The translations under genes were made by a program, and so were the position numbers. Below are positions 12,256 to 24,945 of a stretch of 64,000 nt of DNA, piece by piece (positions within the stretch are counted from its first letter, which is position 1; each line of letters opens with the position of its first letter). Origin of the DNA: Adenophora triphylla var. japonica (taxonomy: Eukaryota > Streptophyta > Magnoliopsida > Asterales > Campanulaceae). The stretch covers positions 310,001 through 374,000 of the forward strand of contig JAFEMH010001472.1 in assembly GCA_022495995.1 (NCBI GenBank). Direction: 5' to 3'. The notes beneath the pieces were generated by a model that saw only the letters and a list, made by a program, of their open reading frames with translations, made no database searches and had not been told where the DNA came from.

Positions 12256-12565
12256 TAAAAGAAAATGAGGCCAAGGACCCAGCGTCACCAATCAAAAGCT
12301 TGACGGACAGGCAAGACCAAAGCTCAGAAAATAAAAGTTGTCGATAACAATGGGACGGTCGAAGCAAAGACAGAAGCATTTAGGCAAGTGCAAATCCTTT
12401 CTCCCCCAATAAAAGAGGAAGCAATCGAAGCGGCCGTCAAGAATGACTTGGTCAAATAATCATCCAGAGGCCCAAGCCTCACCATCCAATCTTTTCATCC
12501 GAGCCTTTTCACTAAAAGGAACCACAAATCCCCTTTCCCAAAGCCAAACACGGTCAGGCGAGGCC

Positions 12566-12612
12566 GAACTACGGCGACTGAGCTCCTCACAATGAGGGAA
12601 CGTAGGCAACCG
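12566..12612 (+). repeat. Conserved Tat-type untranslated motif, copy 1
   Basis: GAACTACGGCGACTGAGC followed by CAATGAGGGAACGTAGG. The same GAACTACG...ACGTAGG pattern recurs at about 18396-18440 and 22703-22748. From general knowledge, this pattern is common in untranslated regions of plant gypsy elements. Confidence 0.5.
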
Positions 12613-15600
12613 GCAATAGTCCGGTCATAAGCATATTCAAATTCCGAGAAAATTCGGTCTCATCAATGACCTCTCTCCCATAGACACGGTCAAAACCCGT
12701 AAAACCCGGTCTCATCAATGACCTCCCTATACACATACCTTTCTTTCACACCAGCCAATCTTGATCCGCGACATTGGTTGACTTTCTCCTCATGACTAAT
12801 AAGAATGTTTTTTCATATCGAGATTAGTGGTTGAATAACCCGAACATCAATAAAGGGTTTTAAGCAATCTTGTGATCATTGTAAATAAAACAAGTTTTCA
12901 AATGTCTTGACAAGTCTTCTCTTTCTACATCTTAGGAAAAATAGTGCTAAACACTGATTTTACGTCGGCGGGGGCTTCCATACACTTTTACCCAACCTTT
13001 CTACGCTTATACTCTCTCAAAAGAGTCGGACCCAGCGAGCTTTTGTGCCTACATCGAATAAGGCCATCAAAATAACACAAGATCGGGATCTATTCCCACC
13101 TTTCGAAAAATATGCCCTGCATGTATAAATTTCTAAGAATATTGTCTTTCACATTTCCTTTAGGTTGGTGATCGACTAAGGAAAATAAAAAAAAATAATA
13201 AAAAAAAAAGAGAGAGAGAGAAGGATAGGTTTTCCCTCTTACGCCACAATTCGCATTAAGAAATTTTGCCTCGAAAACTACGCCAGAAAGCATTCCTTTA
13301 AGCGGGGCTTCTTTAGCCATTTTCGGGGTTCGCGTCGGGTTCTTCACTAGGTCCCTAGATGGGTTCGGTTTTGTTCGAGATCAACCTCAGGATCACTTCC
13401 GCAGTACCAGTCATATTGGGATTTTCGCTAGGTCACCAGACTGGGGCTTCGCCAAGTCACTTCGCCTACTCAGTTCATTCAACCGGGGCTTTGCCAAATG
13501 AAAGGATCTTTCCTTGCTTTAGTAAGACTAGATTGACTCCCGTGCGATGCACGGGGCATTACTATATATTCAAATGACAAAAATTGAACTAAAATAAATC
13601 AAGAACTTAATTCGTTTATACATTATGGAATACATTCTTAAAGACTACATTGTCTGTACATATAAAATTAGAAAACAATAAAATAGAAATGAAAGAAAAA
13701 TTATAAGGAATATGCATTTCTCAATATACAATTCTGTAGTATTTTATCATTTAAATTTTTTTAAATAAAACACACGAACATGTTTATCAAATACGAAATA
13801 AGTTATTGAAAGCAGTTTAAAAAAGGTGAAGATTGGAAATCTAGTTAAAAGAAAGGTGATATTTTATTTCTTTTTGATAAAGAGAATTTTGTAAATAAAA
13901 ACAAAAGTTTTGGTCATACCAAGAAGATAGTACAATTATCTAAAAAAATTAATATCATTCTAAATGGAAACTTTCTATTAACTCATGCTCATACATCTAA
14001 AAAATTATGTCAAAATTATTTACATTAACTCATTATGAACATAATTATGATATTTATTTTCAATTAACCTTATTTAATTTGTAGAAGAAAAAAAAAATAC
14101 TAACAATTTCATTAAATGGAAAAAAAAATTCCCCAAACCACCCACTTCCTCGTCAAACCCAACTCACTTCTTCATCTCCCTCTTTTAAAATACCAATTTA
14201 TACTATCTTTATTTCTTATAATATTGACATACCGTTCAATCAAAATTTTAAAAATGATGGCTATTTTTCCCGATATTCGTCTTTATAAATAAACAATTTG
14301 TTGAGACGAATAGAAAATTCGACAAATTTATTAATACTTTATTTACTATGATTCAAATAGTATTTTTTTAAAAATTAAATAAATTGTTTGATATATCAAA
14401 CTAAAATAAACACAATAACCATATTACCCCATCTCACTTATTAAATATATCAAAACCCGCATTCATAACAATTAGGGGCGTAACCGAATAGGATCGAATA
14501 TCATCTTATCCGATTAGTATTTCGATTAGTATTCGATTTGTATTCGAATATAAAATTTGATTTGTATTCGTATTCAATTCGTATTCGAATATAAAAATTG
14601 AGTCGTATACGATTCAAAATTGAGATTCGAATCTAATTTTGGACTAAAATTTTACTATACTAATTTTCTCATTTCTCAAATAAATGTCCAAAAATTAATT
14701 CAACAAATACCTACTTTCCAAATAAAATAATAATATTAAATATACCAAAATTGTTTATACCTATATCAATATATGGTTCAAACGAAAGTATAAAACAATG
14801 TTCATTTTTTTCATTAATTATCTTCACATAAACACAAATGTAAGATCAATCGCAACAATATTATGGAAATCAACTATTACAAAAAATAAATGAAAAAAAC
14901 AAAGGATAACTAACATATTTGGCCCATTTTCCCTCATATTATTACCCTAATCACATAAACGAAGTCTATATTTAAAGAGGAAAAAAATTATGAATTTTGG
15001 TGAAAAAAAAAATAAAAAAATAATAATTTAAAAAATAGAATTTTGTTTATTATCATTTATAATTAAAAAAAAATTACTTCACACTTAAAAAATTTTCACT
15101 AAAAAGTAATTTAAAAATTAGTAAAGGATAATTAACAAATTTATATTTAAAAATAGAGGAATTTTTTTCTTTGTCCAAATCAAATGAAAGAAGTCTCTAT
15201 TTAAAGAGGGAAAAAAATTATGAATTTTGGTGAAAAAAATAAATAAAAAAAATTAATTTAATATATAAAAATTGAGGTCAAAGAAATGGGAGAATTTTTT
15301 TTTTGAAATCCATCAGCCAATGGTGCGTTGCCATGTGGCCGCAAAAAAAAAAAAAAAAAAAGCAACGGCGAGATAACGCGCCACTTGTCGGCGCATGATT
15401 TACACGCGCCAAGGAAAGGTCGAAACTGCCCCTCCCCTTTCAGCTGACACGTTTCCAAAGTAAAAAAAAAAAAAACCATCCAATAAGAGATTGCCACGTC
15501 GCTTTTAAGACTTCTTTATTGCCCTTTTGCCACAATGTGAAAAGACGAAAATGCCCCTCAATGACCCTCTATTTATCAAAACCTTGTTATTATATATTTA

Positions 15601-15659
15601 TAGATTAGTTTTGTAAAATAAATATAAAATTTGAAATAAACATTTTACAAATATAAATT

Positions 15660-15822
<163 letters not shown>

Positions 15823-17087
15823 CGAGCCAACAACGCAAGGGAGTAAATTGACCCTCCTCCGCCGTTAAACTCTACATATATTCCATTATTTTTTTATTAT
15901 TATTTCAACTGATATCCCATTTTTTTTAATGTATACAACAAATAATACTTTGAGAATAAGCTTCTGAGTTACCCAAACTACATGCTCAAAAGACGACAAT
16001 TAAATTAAAACAAACAGAAAAGCGAGTTGTTTTATATATTGTGAAAACTTTCTTGAATACTATATTGTTAGTACAAATATCAAAGTGGTCAGTAATATCA
16101 TCATTACATATCAATATTTAAAATCATTTACCTTTTAACTCTGGATGTAGCGACATATTATTCTTCATGGCAAAATTATGTTTTTTCAAAATAAAGACTA
16201 ATTATTTATAAAAAAAATATATAAATCATTCTGGGATGAAGGGGCCTATAAAATTATTTAAATTGCAAAGTAGATAAAACATTGATTAGTATAAAGAGCA
16301 ACTATAGAAACAACATTTACTACACAATATATCTTAAAATGAACAAATGACCCATTTTAAATATATAGATTGAGACTTAAAAAATTGAGACAAAGCTTTT
16401 AGTAAAATTATTACATACAGTATTTCCTACCCACATTAAAAAAATCAAAAATTAAATTAAATTGAAATAATAATTTCTTTGTAAAAAAAAAAATTCTTCA
16501 CTAATATTTTCCTTTTTTCAATGAAATTAATTTCTATATTATAAATACACAATTTTTTGAGACGAATACAAAAATCAACAAATTTATTCATACATTATTT
16601 ACTATACTTCAAAGATTTATTTAAAAAAATTAAATAAATTGTTTCATATATCGAACTAAAATAAAAAAATAACTATATTACCCCATCCCACTTATTAAAT
16701 AGAAACCATAACCCACATTTATAAATACACAATGATTTTTGTTTTAAAAAATTAAACACCATCCCAACTAATCTTCCTATATCCCACCACTTTTACTTTA
16801 TTTTATATACTTTATTTTTATGATTATCATTTATAAGTAAAAATAAATAATTCACACTTAATAAAAATAAATTTTTATTTAAAAAAAGAAGATTTGTTTT
16901 AATTGTCCAAATCAAATAAAAAAGTCTCTATTTAAATAGAAAAAAATTATGAATTTCGGTGTAGCAAAAAAAATATTTAAAAAAATAGGAATTTTTTTAT
17001 TATCATTTATAATTAAAAAAAGTCATTCACACTTAATTAATTATAACTAAAAAGAAATTGAAAAATTAGTATAGGATAATTAACAAA

Positions 17088-17389
17088 TACTCCCTCCGTC
17101 CCAGGATTTTCGTCACTTTTTATCCAAAATGGCGTCCCGTTTGAAGCGTCACCTTTCCTAAACTGAATTTTTTTTATTAATATTCTATTATCCCACTAAC
17201 TATTCCCTCCACTCATTCTCTCTCCTAAAACACCATTACACTCACAACACTTTTTAAATTTACTATTTTCTCCACTAATTCTCTCTCCTCTTTTCAAATT
17301 ACACTCACAACATTTTTTCTTTCCACTTTTTTTCTTAATTTGCGTGTCAGGCCTAAAATGGTGATGAATTTCTTGGGACGGAGGGAGTA
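17088..17389. mobile_element. Stowaway MITE inside the Helitron
   Basis: TACTCCCTCCGTCCCAG at the left and TGGGACGGAGGGAGTA at the right. CTCATTCTCTCTCCT blocks fill the core. It interrupts the outer module of the minus-strand Helitron and so is younger than that module. Confidence 0.9.
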
Positions 17390-18319
17390 TATATTAAAAA
17401 AAGAGAATTATTTTCTTTGTCCAAATCAAATGAAAGAAGTCTCTATTTAAAGAGAAAAAAAAATTATGAAATTTGGTGTAAAAAAAAAAAAATAAAAAAT
17501 TATTTTAATATATAATAATTGAGGTCAAAGAAATGGGATAAATTTTTTTTTTTTTGAAATCCATTCATCCAATCGTTCGTTGCCATGTGTCACATTAAAA
17601 AAAAAAAAAAAAAAAAAAAAGGGAAAATTCTTGGTTGAACGTGAGGTTGTCGGCGCGTTGTTCCACTCTCCATGGAATTGTCCAAAATGGACATGGCCAG
17701 CATGCGGACATGTGTCCAAGTTTCCTTAAAAAAAAAAAAAAAAAAACGAACCAATCACATAATGCCACGTCTCCTTTTCCCATTGTTAATTGCAAATTTG
17801 CCCCGTTGTGAAAAGACGAAAATGCCCCTCATAACTCCTTAAATTACCAAGATCTTGTTATTATATATATATAGATATAGATATTGGGGCTTTGCAGAAA
17901 GTTTTTCCTCAGACCGGGGCTCCGATAAGTCACATCCATCCCTAGAAGAGAGGTTTGGTCACTTCAACATCTGCTTTGGTTATAAAAGCCTGTCAGCATC
18001 AGCTTCAAGCGCCAGAGTTTAAGAAAAGGACCTTAATCAAGACCCGAGGTTTAAACCCGCCTCGGCCCAAGGAGGAATTCTAGTCCACGTTGACAACATC
18101 TCAAGAACAACAGCAGCTCACCGCACCCAAGGGATACGACCCCACCTGCTTGAAACCCGTCTTAAACAATTCCCAAATACATTACATATGTACATCCGCA
18201 CCAGTCCCCTACCATGTTTCCAAGAGAAAAATCATCCACTAGGCTCAAGTAACGTGCCAATTGCTAATGATAACGTTTTCTCCCAAAAGCGCCTTCGTTA
18301 CTTCCGTTATAACGAGATA

Positions 18320-18490
18320 ACGCCAGGCGACAGTTTCCTAATTGTCAAAACGTCGAAAATCCTAGACATCGTTCCTAACTGTCTAGGTAAAGCTTGAACT
18401 ACGATCAAGGCTTGATTCCTCCTAATACGTAGGTAGCCTTTCATAAAGGTTCGGCCATCCAGACCACATTGGTCACCTTTTCCCTTCTCC
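18320..18490 (+). repeat. Diverged copy of a Tat untranslated block
   Basis: Matches 22620-22790 with gaps. Shared words include CCTAGACATCGTT, GAACTACGA, GGCTTGATTCC and TACGTAGGTAGCCTTT. The two copies are about 4.3 kb apart in the same orientation. Confidence 0.7.
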
Positions 18491-18750
18491 ATTCTCCAAT
18501 GGTGCGTAAGCTTTTCATAAAAGTCCAATTTTATGACCATATGGGTCACCCCTTTTGATTTGGAACATTCCTATGAAGGATTGGTTGTTTGACCTCCTAG
18601 GTCACCCCGTTTCCATCCTTATAGGAAGGGACCAAATATCTCTTTGCCATTGTCCCAAGGAGGTCAGGTAGGTGATCTCTTTGATCCCCCAATTCCAACC
18701 TGTGACTGCAGTTCCATTCCAGTTCCAAAGGCAATGAAAAGCACAGTTCA

Positions 18751-18802
18751 GGCTTATTAAGTCGCGCGACATAACAAGCCATGTCGTGCGACATAACAAG
18801 CC
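18751..18802. repeat. Two adjacent palindromic motifs
   Basis: 18751-18780 reads GGCTTATTAAGTCG, a short centre, then CGACATAACAAGCC. 18781-18802 follows at once with ATGTCGTGCGACAT and AACAAGCC. Both belong to a palindrome family seen again at 21732-21760, 23099-23296 and 23914-23965. Confidence 0.9.
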
Positions 18803-19106
18803 ACATCAGACATCAGACATCAGCAACTTCCTGTTCTCCCCAGGGCAATCCCCGACATGTCAAAAGCTGCAAATACCATTCATACACTTCTCAGATGCAT
18901 AGGGGAGGGTTCATTTACCCCATGTACACCCATTGCATTCATATTCAAGCCAAAAATCCATTCAAATCATTCATATTCAAGCCAAATACCATACCATTGT
19001 CATTTCATAAATGTGTGCAAAAGAGAAAAAGGCTAGCAATGTACATTCAAACCAAAATAGACCAAGTCTAAGAAATGTGCATAAGCAAAAATAACATGTG
19101 TTTTCC

Positions 19107-21568
19107 CTAAAAGGGTACAATAGCCAAAAAGTCATAAATGTCTAAGGGGAAGGGGCTACTCGAATCCTCTCCATCACCCTCTTCATCATCCTCTCCCTCA
19201 TCTCCATCCTCGTCGTCATCCTCAGCCTCCTCTGGCTCATCGTGGTCGTCCGAAGGTGCCTCGTAGGCTATGGTCCCCGTGCGATAGTAGTCGTCGAGCT
19301 CGGTGATAACAAGCAGAGTCAAGCTCGTAGCGCCTCAGCCGTCTCGGCTCCCCATCCTCATCATCATCGTCAATCTCAATGGGTCTCAGAAAGAGGCACA
19401 TTTGCAGCCTTTGTCCGAGGCGTCGGTCCTCTAGTGCTCCCGCGGTGCCCACGTCATCGTGAGCGGCTCTTCTTCCTTCTCGGTTGACCAAAGTGGAGAG
19501 ATATCAATCGAACCCCGTGACCGACACCTGATTCTTCCGTAAACTTCATGCCTTTCTGGAGCTTGCCAATCATGCCCACAGCGCCGGTATATGCCCCGGT
19601 CAAGTGCTCGTAGCTCGAGCCGACACTGTAACAAGCTGCATATAACAAGTGTCAAAATACGGTTCTTGATAACAAAAAAAAAGAGAGATGCAAGCAATCC
19701 AAAGAGATGTAAGGAGCAAGACTTACGGATCTAGAACCTCGCGGGAGCACTGCATGAGGATGAGTGCGCGACATATCAATGTGAGCTCGCCTCATGCGAC
19801 CGCCACTCGATAATCAATGAAAGTCGGGGGCAAAGGAGGTCTAGCTACGTAGCCCGGCCGAAGGCCCCGCGCTATGAGCGCCATAACCAACCCCGGTCCG
19901 GGGACCAAGATGTCTAGCCACGTACAAAGTATAGTCCCCCTCCCCGTGTGTAGAGATGTGCCGCCATGCCTACAATCGTAGCATCTACATTCGCCAACCG
20001 GGCGAGGCACCACATCCTACTCGGAGGATCATCAGGGATCCGAGCGTGCCTATTCGGCCCATGCCGTCTATACACCCTCTCTCCTAGATACAAGGCGTCT
20101 CCTGACAAGCCCACTAGCAGCCTTGCGACACTCTGCCAGTGCGCAGCATGATCCAAATCCAGGTCATCGTAACGGCCACCCAGGGAACAAGCTCACTTCC
20201 GTGGAATCCCTCTCAGCATGTCGCCGTATCATGATACGAGGCCGTGATCTGCACTCGAACCCTCCTGTCCGGCCCTGTTTCTGGCATTCTTTGTCCACCG
20301 ACGAAGAGCGGGAAAAGTGGTGGCAGGAAACTCGTCCCGTATCCGCCACTCATAACAGCCTAAAGTACTCGAAGGCCCAAGCCTCGAAAAGGAGAAGAAG
20401 AAGTCAAAACAGGGAAAACAAGGGATATAATGAAATGCGCAAAAGAAAAGAGATCAAGGTGAGAGAATACCTCGAAAGCCGGATGAAAGCAGGTGAAGTA
20501 CTTCGCCTTCCCTACTGACGTCATCTAGTGGCCAAATACATCTCGCCTAAGCTCGCCTCCCCCCAGACGTATTCCCGACAGCATCCCGTGCTCTCAAAAG
20601 CTCCAATAGTGAAACCAAGGCAGTAGATGCGCTGTTAATGAACAAAGCATGTCGGAAAAGCCCACCCATACAAAAGCTCTAGCTAATCTCTCTGGCTCAT
20701 TTCAGCCTCTCAACGGGATCATCTACCACAGCCAGAAGTCCCCGCTTCCGCCCTCAATCGAGCCATGTAACACCCCCAACTCATATCCATTCCCCTTCTT
20801 GATCCGGGAACGAAACCAAGTAAGCCCATAAAATCATCATCGCAATAGGTGGGGCTCAACTCCCCGTACAGCTCCTCTATGTAGAGCGGCTCATCCGTAA
20901 AGTGGCGCCCCGCGATGACCGCAAAGTCCGGGAGCGACCGCTGCCTCACCCCAAGAGAAGTGAAATGAGTGAGTGGTCTCCCACCGTAACTCTCTCGAAT
21001 GCCCTCACTGCATCCACACTCCTCGAGTGCCCCCGACGGCCTTCGCCATCTCAAAAATTGCCCTAGCCCAAGGCGTAAATCATGCCCTTAGGCGAGTCCA
21101 CCTGCTCTCGGCTACCCTAAGAAGCTATCCCATAGCCTCGCCAATCACCTCGTGGAGCCACGGGTGCGCAATCCCCGCAAGAAAACATGGCACAAGTATT
21201 AATATTTCGTGCTATTTCGAAAATCATCTCAAGCAAAAATGGGTCAAAACAGATCAATGAATGGCATGCATTACACCTCCCAGATCAATCTATGATTTCA
21301 TGCCGAGCTCATGATTTAATTCATAAGCCCACCAAGGCATTCAGCTCAAATCAATTTCGCCCAAATTGAAAGAAATTTTCAAGAAACCCTAGGTTTCTTA
21401 CCTCTTCCTTCTTCCGAACATCCGAAGTATGCTCATCGAGCCGCGGGTAGAAATCTCCTCTTGGTGCTTCCTAAGAAACGGCCGTTGATTCCTTTGCACC
21501 CCCTTTCTTCGAGTAGCTAAGTTGGCATGTTGAGAAGCCCTCTTGGTCGGATAGAGCCTAGGAGGCAT
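19107..21568 (-). pseudogene. Antisense plant-mobile-domain-like gene remnant in the Tat-like element
   Basis: On the minus strand a basic first exon starts at 21568 with MPPRLYPTKRASQ and ends near 21402 at GTAAGAAACC, a good donor. The following region has pieces resembling the plant mobile domain: a segment with HPWLHEVIGEAMG, then WETTHSFHFSWGE, then a frame carrying LPDFAVIAGRHFTDEPLY. Further on come small exon-like pieces (for example LARLANVDA) and a very acidic C-terminal tail ending in DFLAIVPF (stop at about 19107). Stops and frame breaks are frequent, and the expected acceptor before the second exon reads GCGG. Its place antisense between gag-side sequence and an LTR fits the extra ORFs known in Tat elements. 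The domain call rests on motif resemblance only. Confidence 0.5.
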
Positions 21569-22058
21569 TCTTCAATTGAATCGGACCGAGAAGTGTTGGA
21601 TTTCTCTCGATTTCCTTCGAATCTCCTCTCTCGATGTTCGCCTCTCTCTTCTCACCGTCGCCTCCCTCTCAATTTCAAGTCAAATTGAATTTCAAATGGC
21701 GACCGTGCGTGTTTTTAATGATTCGTCCGCAGGCCTGTTATGTCGTGCGACATACTAAGCCCCCGTGGCCGATTTTTACAATTTTGCCCCGAAGGCTCCA
21801 TTTTACAATTTTGTCCCCCGTAGGCCTCTTTTACCCTTTTATTGCCCCTGGCATTTCCAATCATTTTCAATTAAATTTTCCTCCAAAGGCCCCGAGGCTT
21901 ATTTTACAAATTTACCCCGTGGCATTTTATTTGCCTTTGGCATTTTTAATTCACTTCTTTTACAAAAAATTATCGGGTACATCCCACTTTCTTTACAAAA
22001 AATCATCGAGTCCTTCTTACTTCTTTAGTCTCCGTCATAAAGAAATAATGTCATCTAG

Positions 22059-22548
22059 CTTTAGCTACCCATATCTCTGATTCGAAAGAGATTGAGACGT
22101 ATGCTCAAGTTTTTCAAACTTTAGCTACCCATATCTCTGATTCGAAAGAGATTGAGACGTATGCTCAAGTTTTTCTATCTTTAGCTACCCATATCTCTGA
22201 TTCGAAAGAGATTGAGACGTATGCTCAAGTTTTTCAAACTTTAGCTACCCATATCTCTGATTCGAAAGAGATTGAGACGTATGCTCAAGTTTTTCTATCT
22301 TTAGTTACCCATATCTCTGATTCGAAAGAGATTGAGAAGTATACTCAAGTTTTCCAAACTTAAGGTACCCATATCTCTGATTCGAAAGAGATTGAGAAGT
22401 ATACTCAAGTTTTCCAAACTTAAGGTACCCATATCTCTGATTCGAAAGAGATTGAGAAGTATACTCAAGTTTTTCAAACTTAAGATACCCATATCTCTAA
22501 TTCGAAAGAGATTGAGAAGTACGCTCAAGTTTTTCCAAGCAAGTTTTT
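22059..22548. repeat. 60-bp tandem repeat, about eight units
   Basis: The unit begins CTTTAGCTACCCATATC and ends CTCAAGTTTTTC. Each unit has the inverted pair ATCTCT/AGAGAT around GATTCGAA. The first four units alternate in their last bases (CAAACT, CTATCT), giving a 120-bp higher-order period. The later four vary at GACGTATG versus GAAGTATA. Because 60 is a multiple of three, the array stays open on the minus strand, but it is not a gene. Confidence 0.95.
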
Positions 22549-23044
22549 CCAAGCTTTAGCTTCCTCTATCTCCGTCATAAAAGAGATAGTACCCTAAGCT
22601 TTAGCTTCCGTTAGAATGAAATAATGTCAGGTGACAACCTCCATTAATTGTCAAAATCTCAAGGATCCTAGACATCGTTTTTAACCTATCTAGTGATGCT
22701 CGAACTACGACCTGGCTTGATTCCCCACTCGGGATACGTAGGTAGCCTTTTATAAAAGGTCCAGCCACTCGACCAACTTGGTCACCCAATCCGTCTCGGC
22801 ATTCGCCAGATTGGATCCTTTTCTATCGACAACCCCACTCGCCCTGCAAGTGACGTTGCCGAGGGGCTTCTGTAAGTACCCAAATCTGGCTCATGCCTTC
22901 CGGTTAAGTTTCCGCAATTCCGGCAAGTTTTCCGGTAATTCCCTGGACTTTCCTAGAATTCGGAACAATTCGGAACTGTTTCAAATCACCTAAGGGGATA
23001 AGAGACTGCTTGGAGCCAAAGAAACATGTTTTTTATTTCATGAG

Positions 23045-23300
23045 GAATTCCCTTCTAGAAGACTGCCACCTTGCATGTTTCTAGAAGGATCCAGATGTGG
23101 CTACTTATGTCTTGCGACATAATAGGCCATGAAACCTTCTAGAAACCTGCCACCTTGCATGTTTCTAGAAGGAACTGCATGTGGCTACTTATGTCGTGCG
23201 ACATAACCAGCCAGAGAGAGTTCTAGAACCATGCCACCTTGCATGTTTCTAGAAGGAAACGATTATGGCTTGTTATGTCGTGCGACATAACAAGCCCATG
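23045..23300. repeat. Three direct repeats of about 84 bp with palindromes, in LTR U3
   Basis: Each unit contains CTTCTAGAA, CTGCCACCTTGCATG, TTTCTAGAAGG and then a palindrome: 23099-23128, 23183-23212 and 23267-23296. The third is the best, with perfect 14-bp arms GGCTTGTTATGTCG / CGACATAACAAGCC around TG. They end 14 bp before the TATA box. Confidence 0.9.
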
Positions 23301-23310
23301 CAGTGTGCTC

Positions 23311-23319
23311 TATAAATAG
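23311..23319 (+). promoter_or_regulatory. Probable LTR TATA box
   Basis: TATAAATAG lies just downstream of the palindrome array. It is followed by a C-rich leader-like stretch (CCTCACCTCTC, CACACACACTTCC). This is what a U3/R border of a plant LTR looks like. The start site is not determined. Confidence 0.6.
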
Positions 23320-23913
23320 AGGCCTTCACCTCTCATTTTAGACACCTCTTCCACCCTCGCCCCTCTATGTGGAATACGCCCGTAACCCTCCTCCCTCTTC
23401 ATATACCCCCAAATATCCACTAATCCTCCCTAATCAATCCCACACACACTTCCCACACACACACTTCATACACACACCAAGAACCAAGGATTCTCAAGAA
23501 ACGAAGGCTCAATCCCATCCCCAGAAGCGGCTGTTTTGAAGGCCCCTATATCTAACTTGATATAGAGGGTCGTGGTCTTCAAGGGTAACGATTTTCTACC
23601 CATTTCCTTTCCTTATCTTCATTATACATGGAATCTCTATGCTAAATGCTTTAATAATGTGATATTCTGAATAAAGTTGCATGCTTTAGCTTCATATTTC
23701 ATAGATCCACATCTGATTTCATTACATTTCCTATAAAAGCCCCGGTTTGGCTTGGTTTTGCATGAACACTCAAGATGAGTGTGGATCCCTCATATCCACA
23801 CCCTCTTGAAGTGTTCATTATCGATAAACATGCTCCCTGAGATTTGTTTGTGAAGTAACTTGACCATTTTGGTGCCTTGTTACCTCGCAAATCTACAGTA
23901 AAGCCTCGCAAAT

Positions 23914-23965
23914 GGCTAGTTATGTCACGCGACATAGCACTCTATGTCACGCGACATAAGTAGCC
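23914..23965. repeat. Palindromic motif pair
   Basis: Two cores with TATGTCACGCGACATA occur side by side (centres near 23927 and 23951), flanked by GGCTAG and GTAGCC. Same family as the U3 palindromes, with ACG in place of GTG in the centre. Confidence 0.85.
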
Positions 23966-24882
23966 GGTTTTGAAGCTTCACGCTTCAAGCCGTAATCCGA
24001 TGTTAACCCCCATAATGTTAATACCTGATGTTTAGATAATATCTATGTACATAATATGTCATCTTTTCATTAAAATACCATTCTCATACATAAAGGTGCA
24101 TCCTTTGCACCAAAATCCCATTTTTCATGCATTAAAATCATTCCTTTTCCATTTAAAATCCCTTTTCACATTAAAGATGCACTCTTTGCACAAAGATCAT
24201 TTCTTTACATAAAAAGCATCCATTTGCAATCAAATGCATCATTTTCAAACCAAAAATACCATCTTTTCACTAAAGTATCATTTTTACATGCATTCCCCCA
24301 TGTCCCCATTAGCAACCTTGGAACGGACCGGTGTAAAAGTTCTCATCTTTGCATCGTTCCTTCCATTAAAGGTTCACGACTTCTTTAGAAAGGGACAACC
24401 TTGAACCCTATATCTCCAATTATCGCTTAAGAAAGAGTATGAAGCCTCTATACGAGCTCGACCGTCTTAAAGCGTAGGATTGATGGGCTAAGGATCCTCC
24501 TTTTCTAAATAACCTCATCTTTGACTATAAAAGAGACATTCTCTCGATCACGCAAGTCCCGAGGGTCCCGAGGTTAAAAATGCGATGATCACAAGTCAAA
24601 GATGAGGACGGGATCATAATCCCGAATACATAAAATCCAAGAAATCCCGAGCGACAACCAATAAATGGTTTGTACGTCCGGAAGACAACTTGGGACATTC
24701 CCTCCTTATTTTCAAACACATGCACACAAGAAAGCACGCAAGCAAGCACGATTACTGAAATCATGGGAGACTTGCTCCGGCAAGGCACCTTGGGTGAACG
24801 CCAAACGTTCTTCCCAAGGGGTAACTTAACCTCCGAACCCATAAAACCTTTTTTTCAAAGTTTTGAGGTAATCAAAATGGCG

Positions 24883-24893
24883 TGGCGACTCCG
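24883..24893 (+). other. tRNA-Arg-like primer binding site
   Basis: TGGCGACTCCG is complementary to the 3' end of a plant tRNA-Arg, the primer used by Ogre/Tat elements. It lies about 8 bp after the inferred LTR end. Element similarity fades by about 24945. Confidence 0.5.
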
Positions 24894-24945
24894 TTTTTTC
24901 AAATAACTCGGATGTCTTCAAACTCGCGTGAATCCAACAAAACAA

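Larger units (their letters stand above)
22871..24874 (+). repeat. LTR of the Tat-like element, about 2.0 kb, approximate ends
   Basis: The proposed start is TGTAAGTACCC after the purine-rich GAGGGGC, and the proposed end is ATCA just before the PBS-like TGGCGACTCC at 24883. It holds a palindrome array, a TATA box at 23311 and a long U5-like tail. No partner LTR was recognised upstream of gag, so both ends are inferred from position and family habit rather than from an aligned pair. Confidence 0.45.

Noticed and set aside
14460..14660. TATTCG-rich repeats inside the minus-strand Helitron
   Set aside because: Looked like a satellite or array at first, but units are irregular and too diverged to define a period.
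22301..22552. 83-codon minus-strand frame with 20-residue repeats
   Set aside because: It is produced by the 60-bp tandem array, whose length is a multiple of three. No start context or domain.
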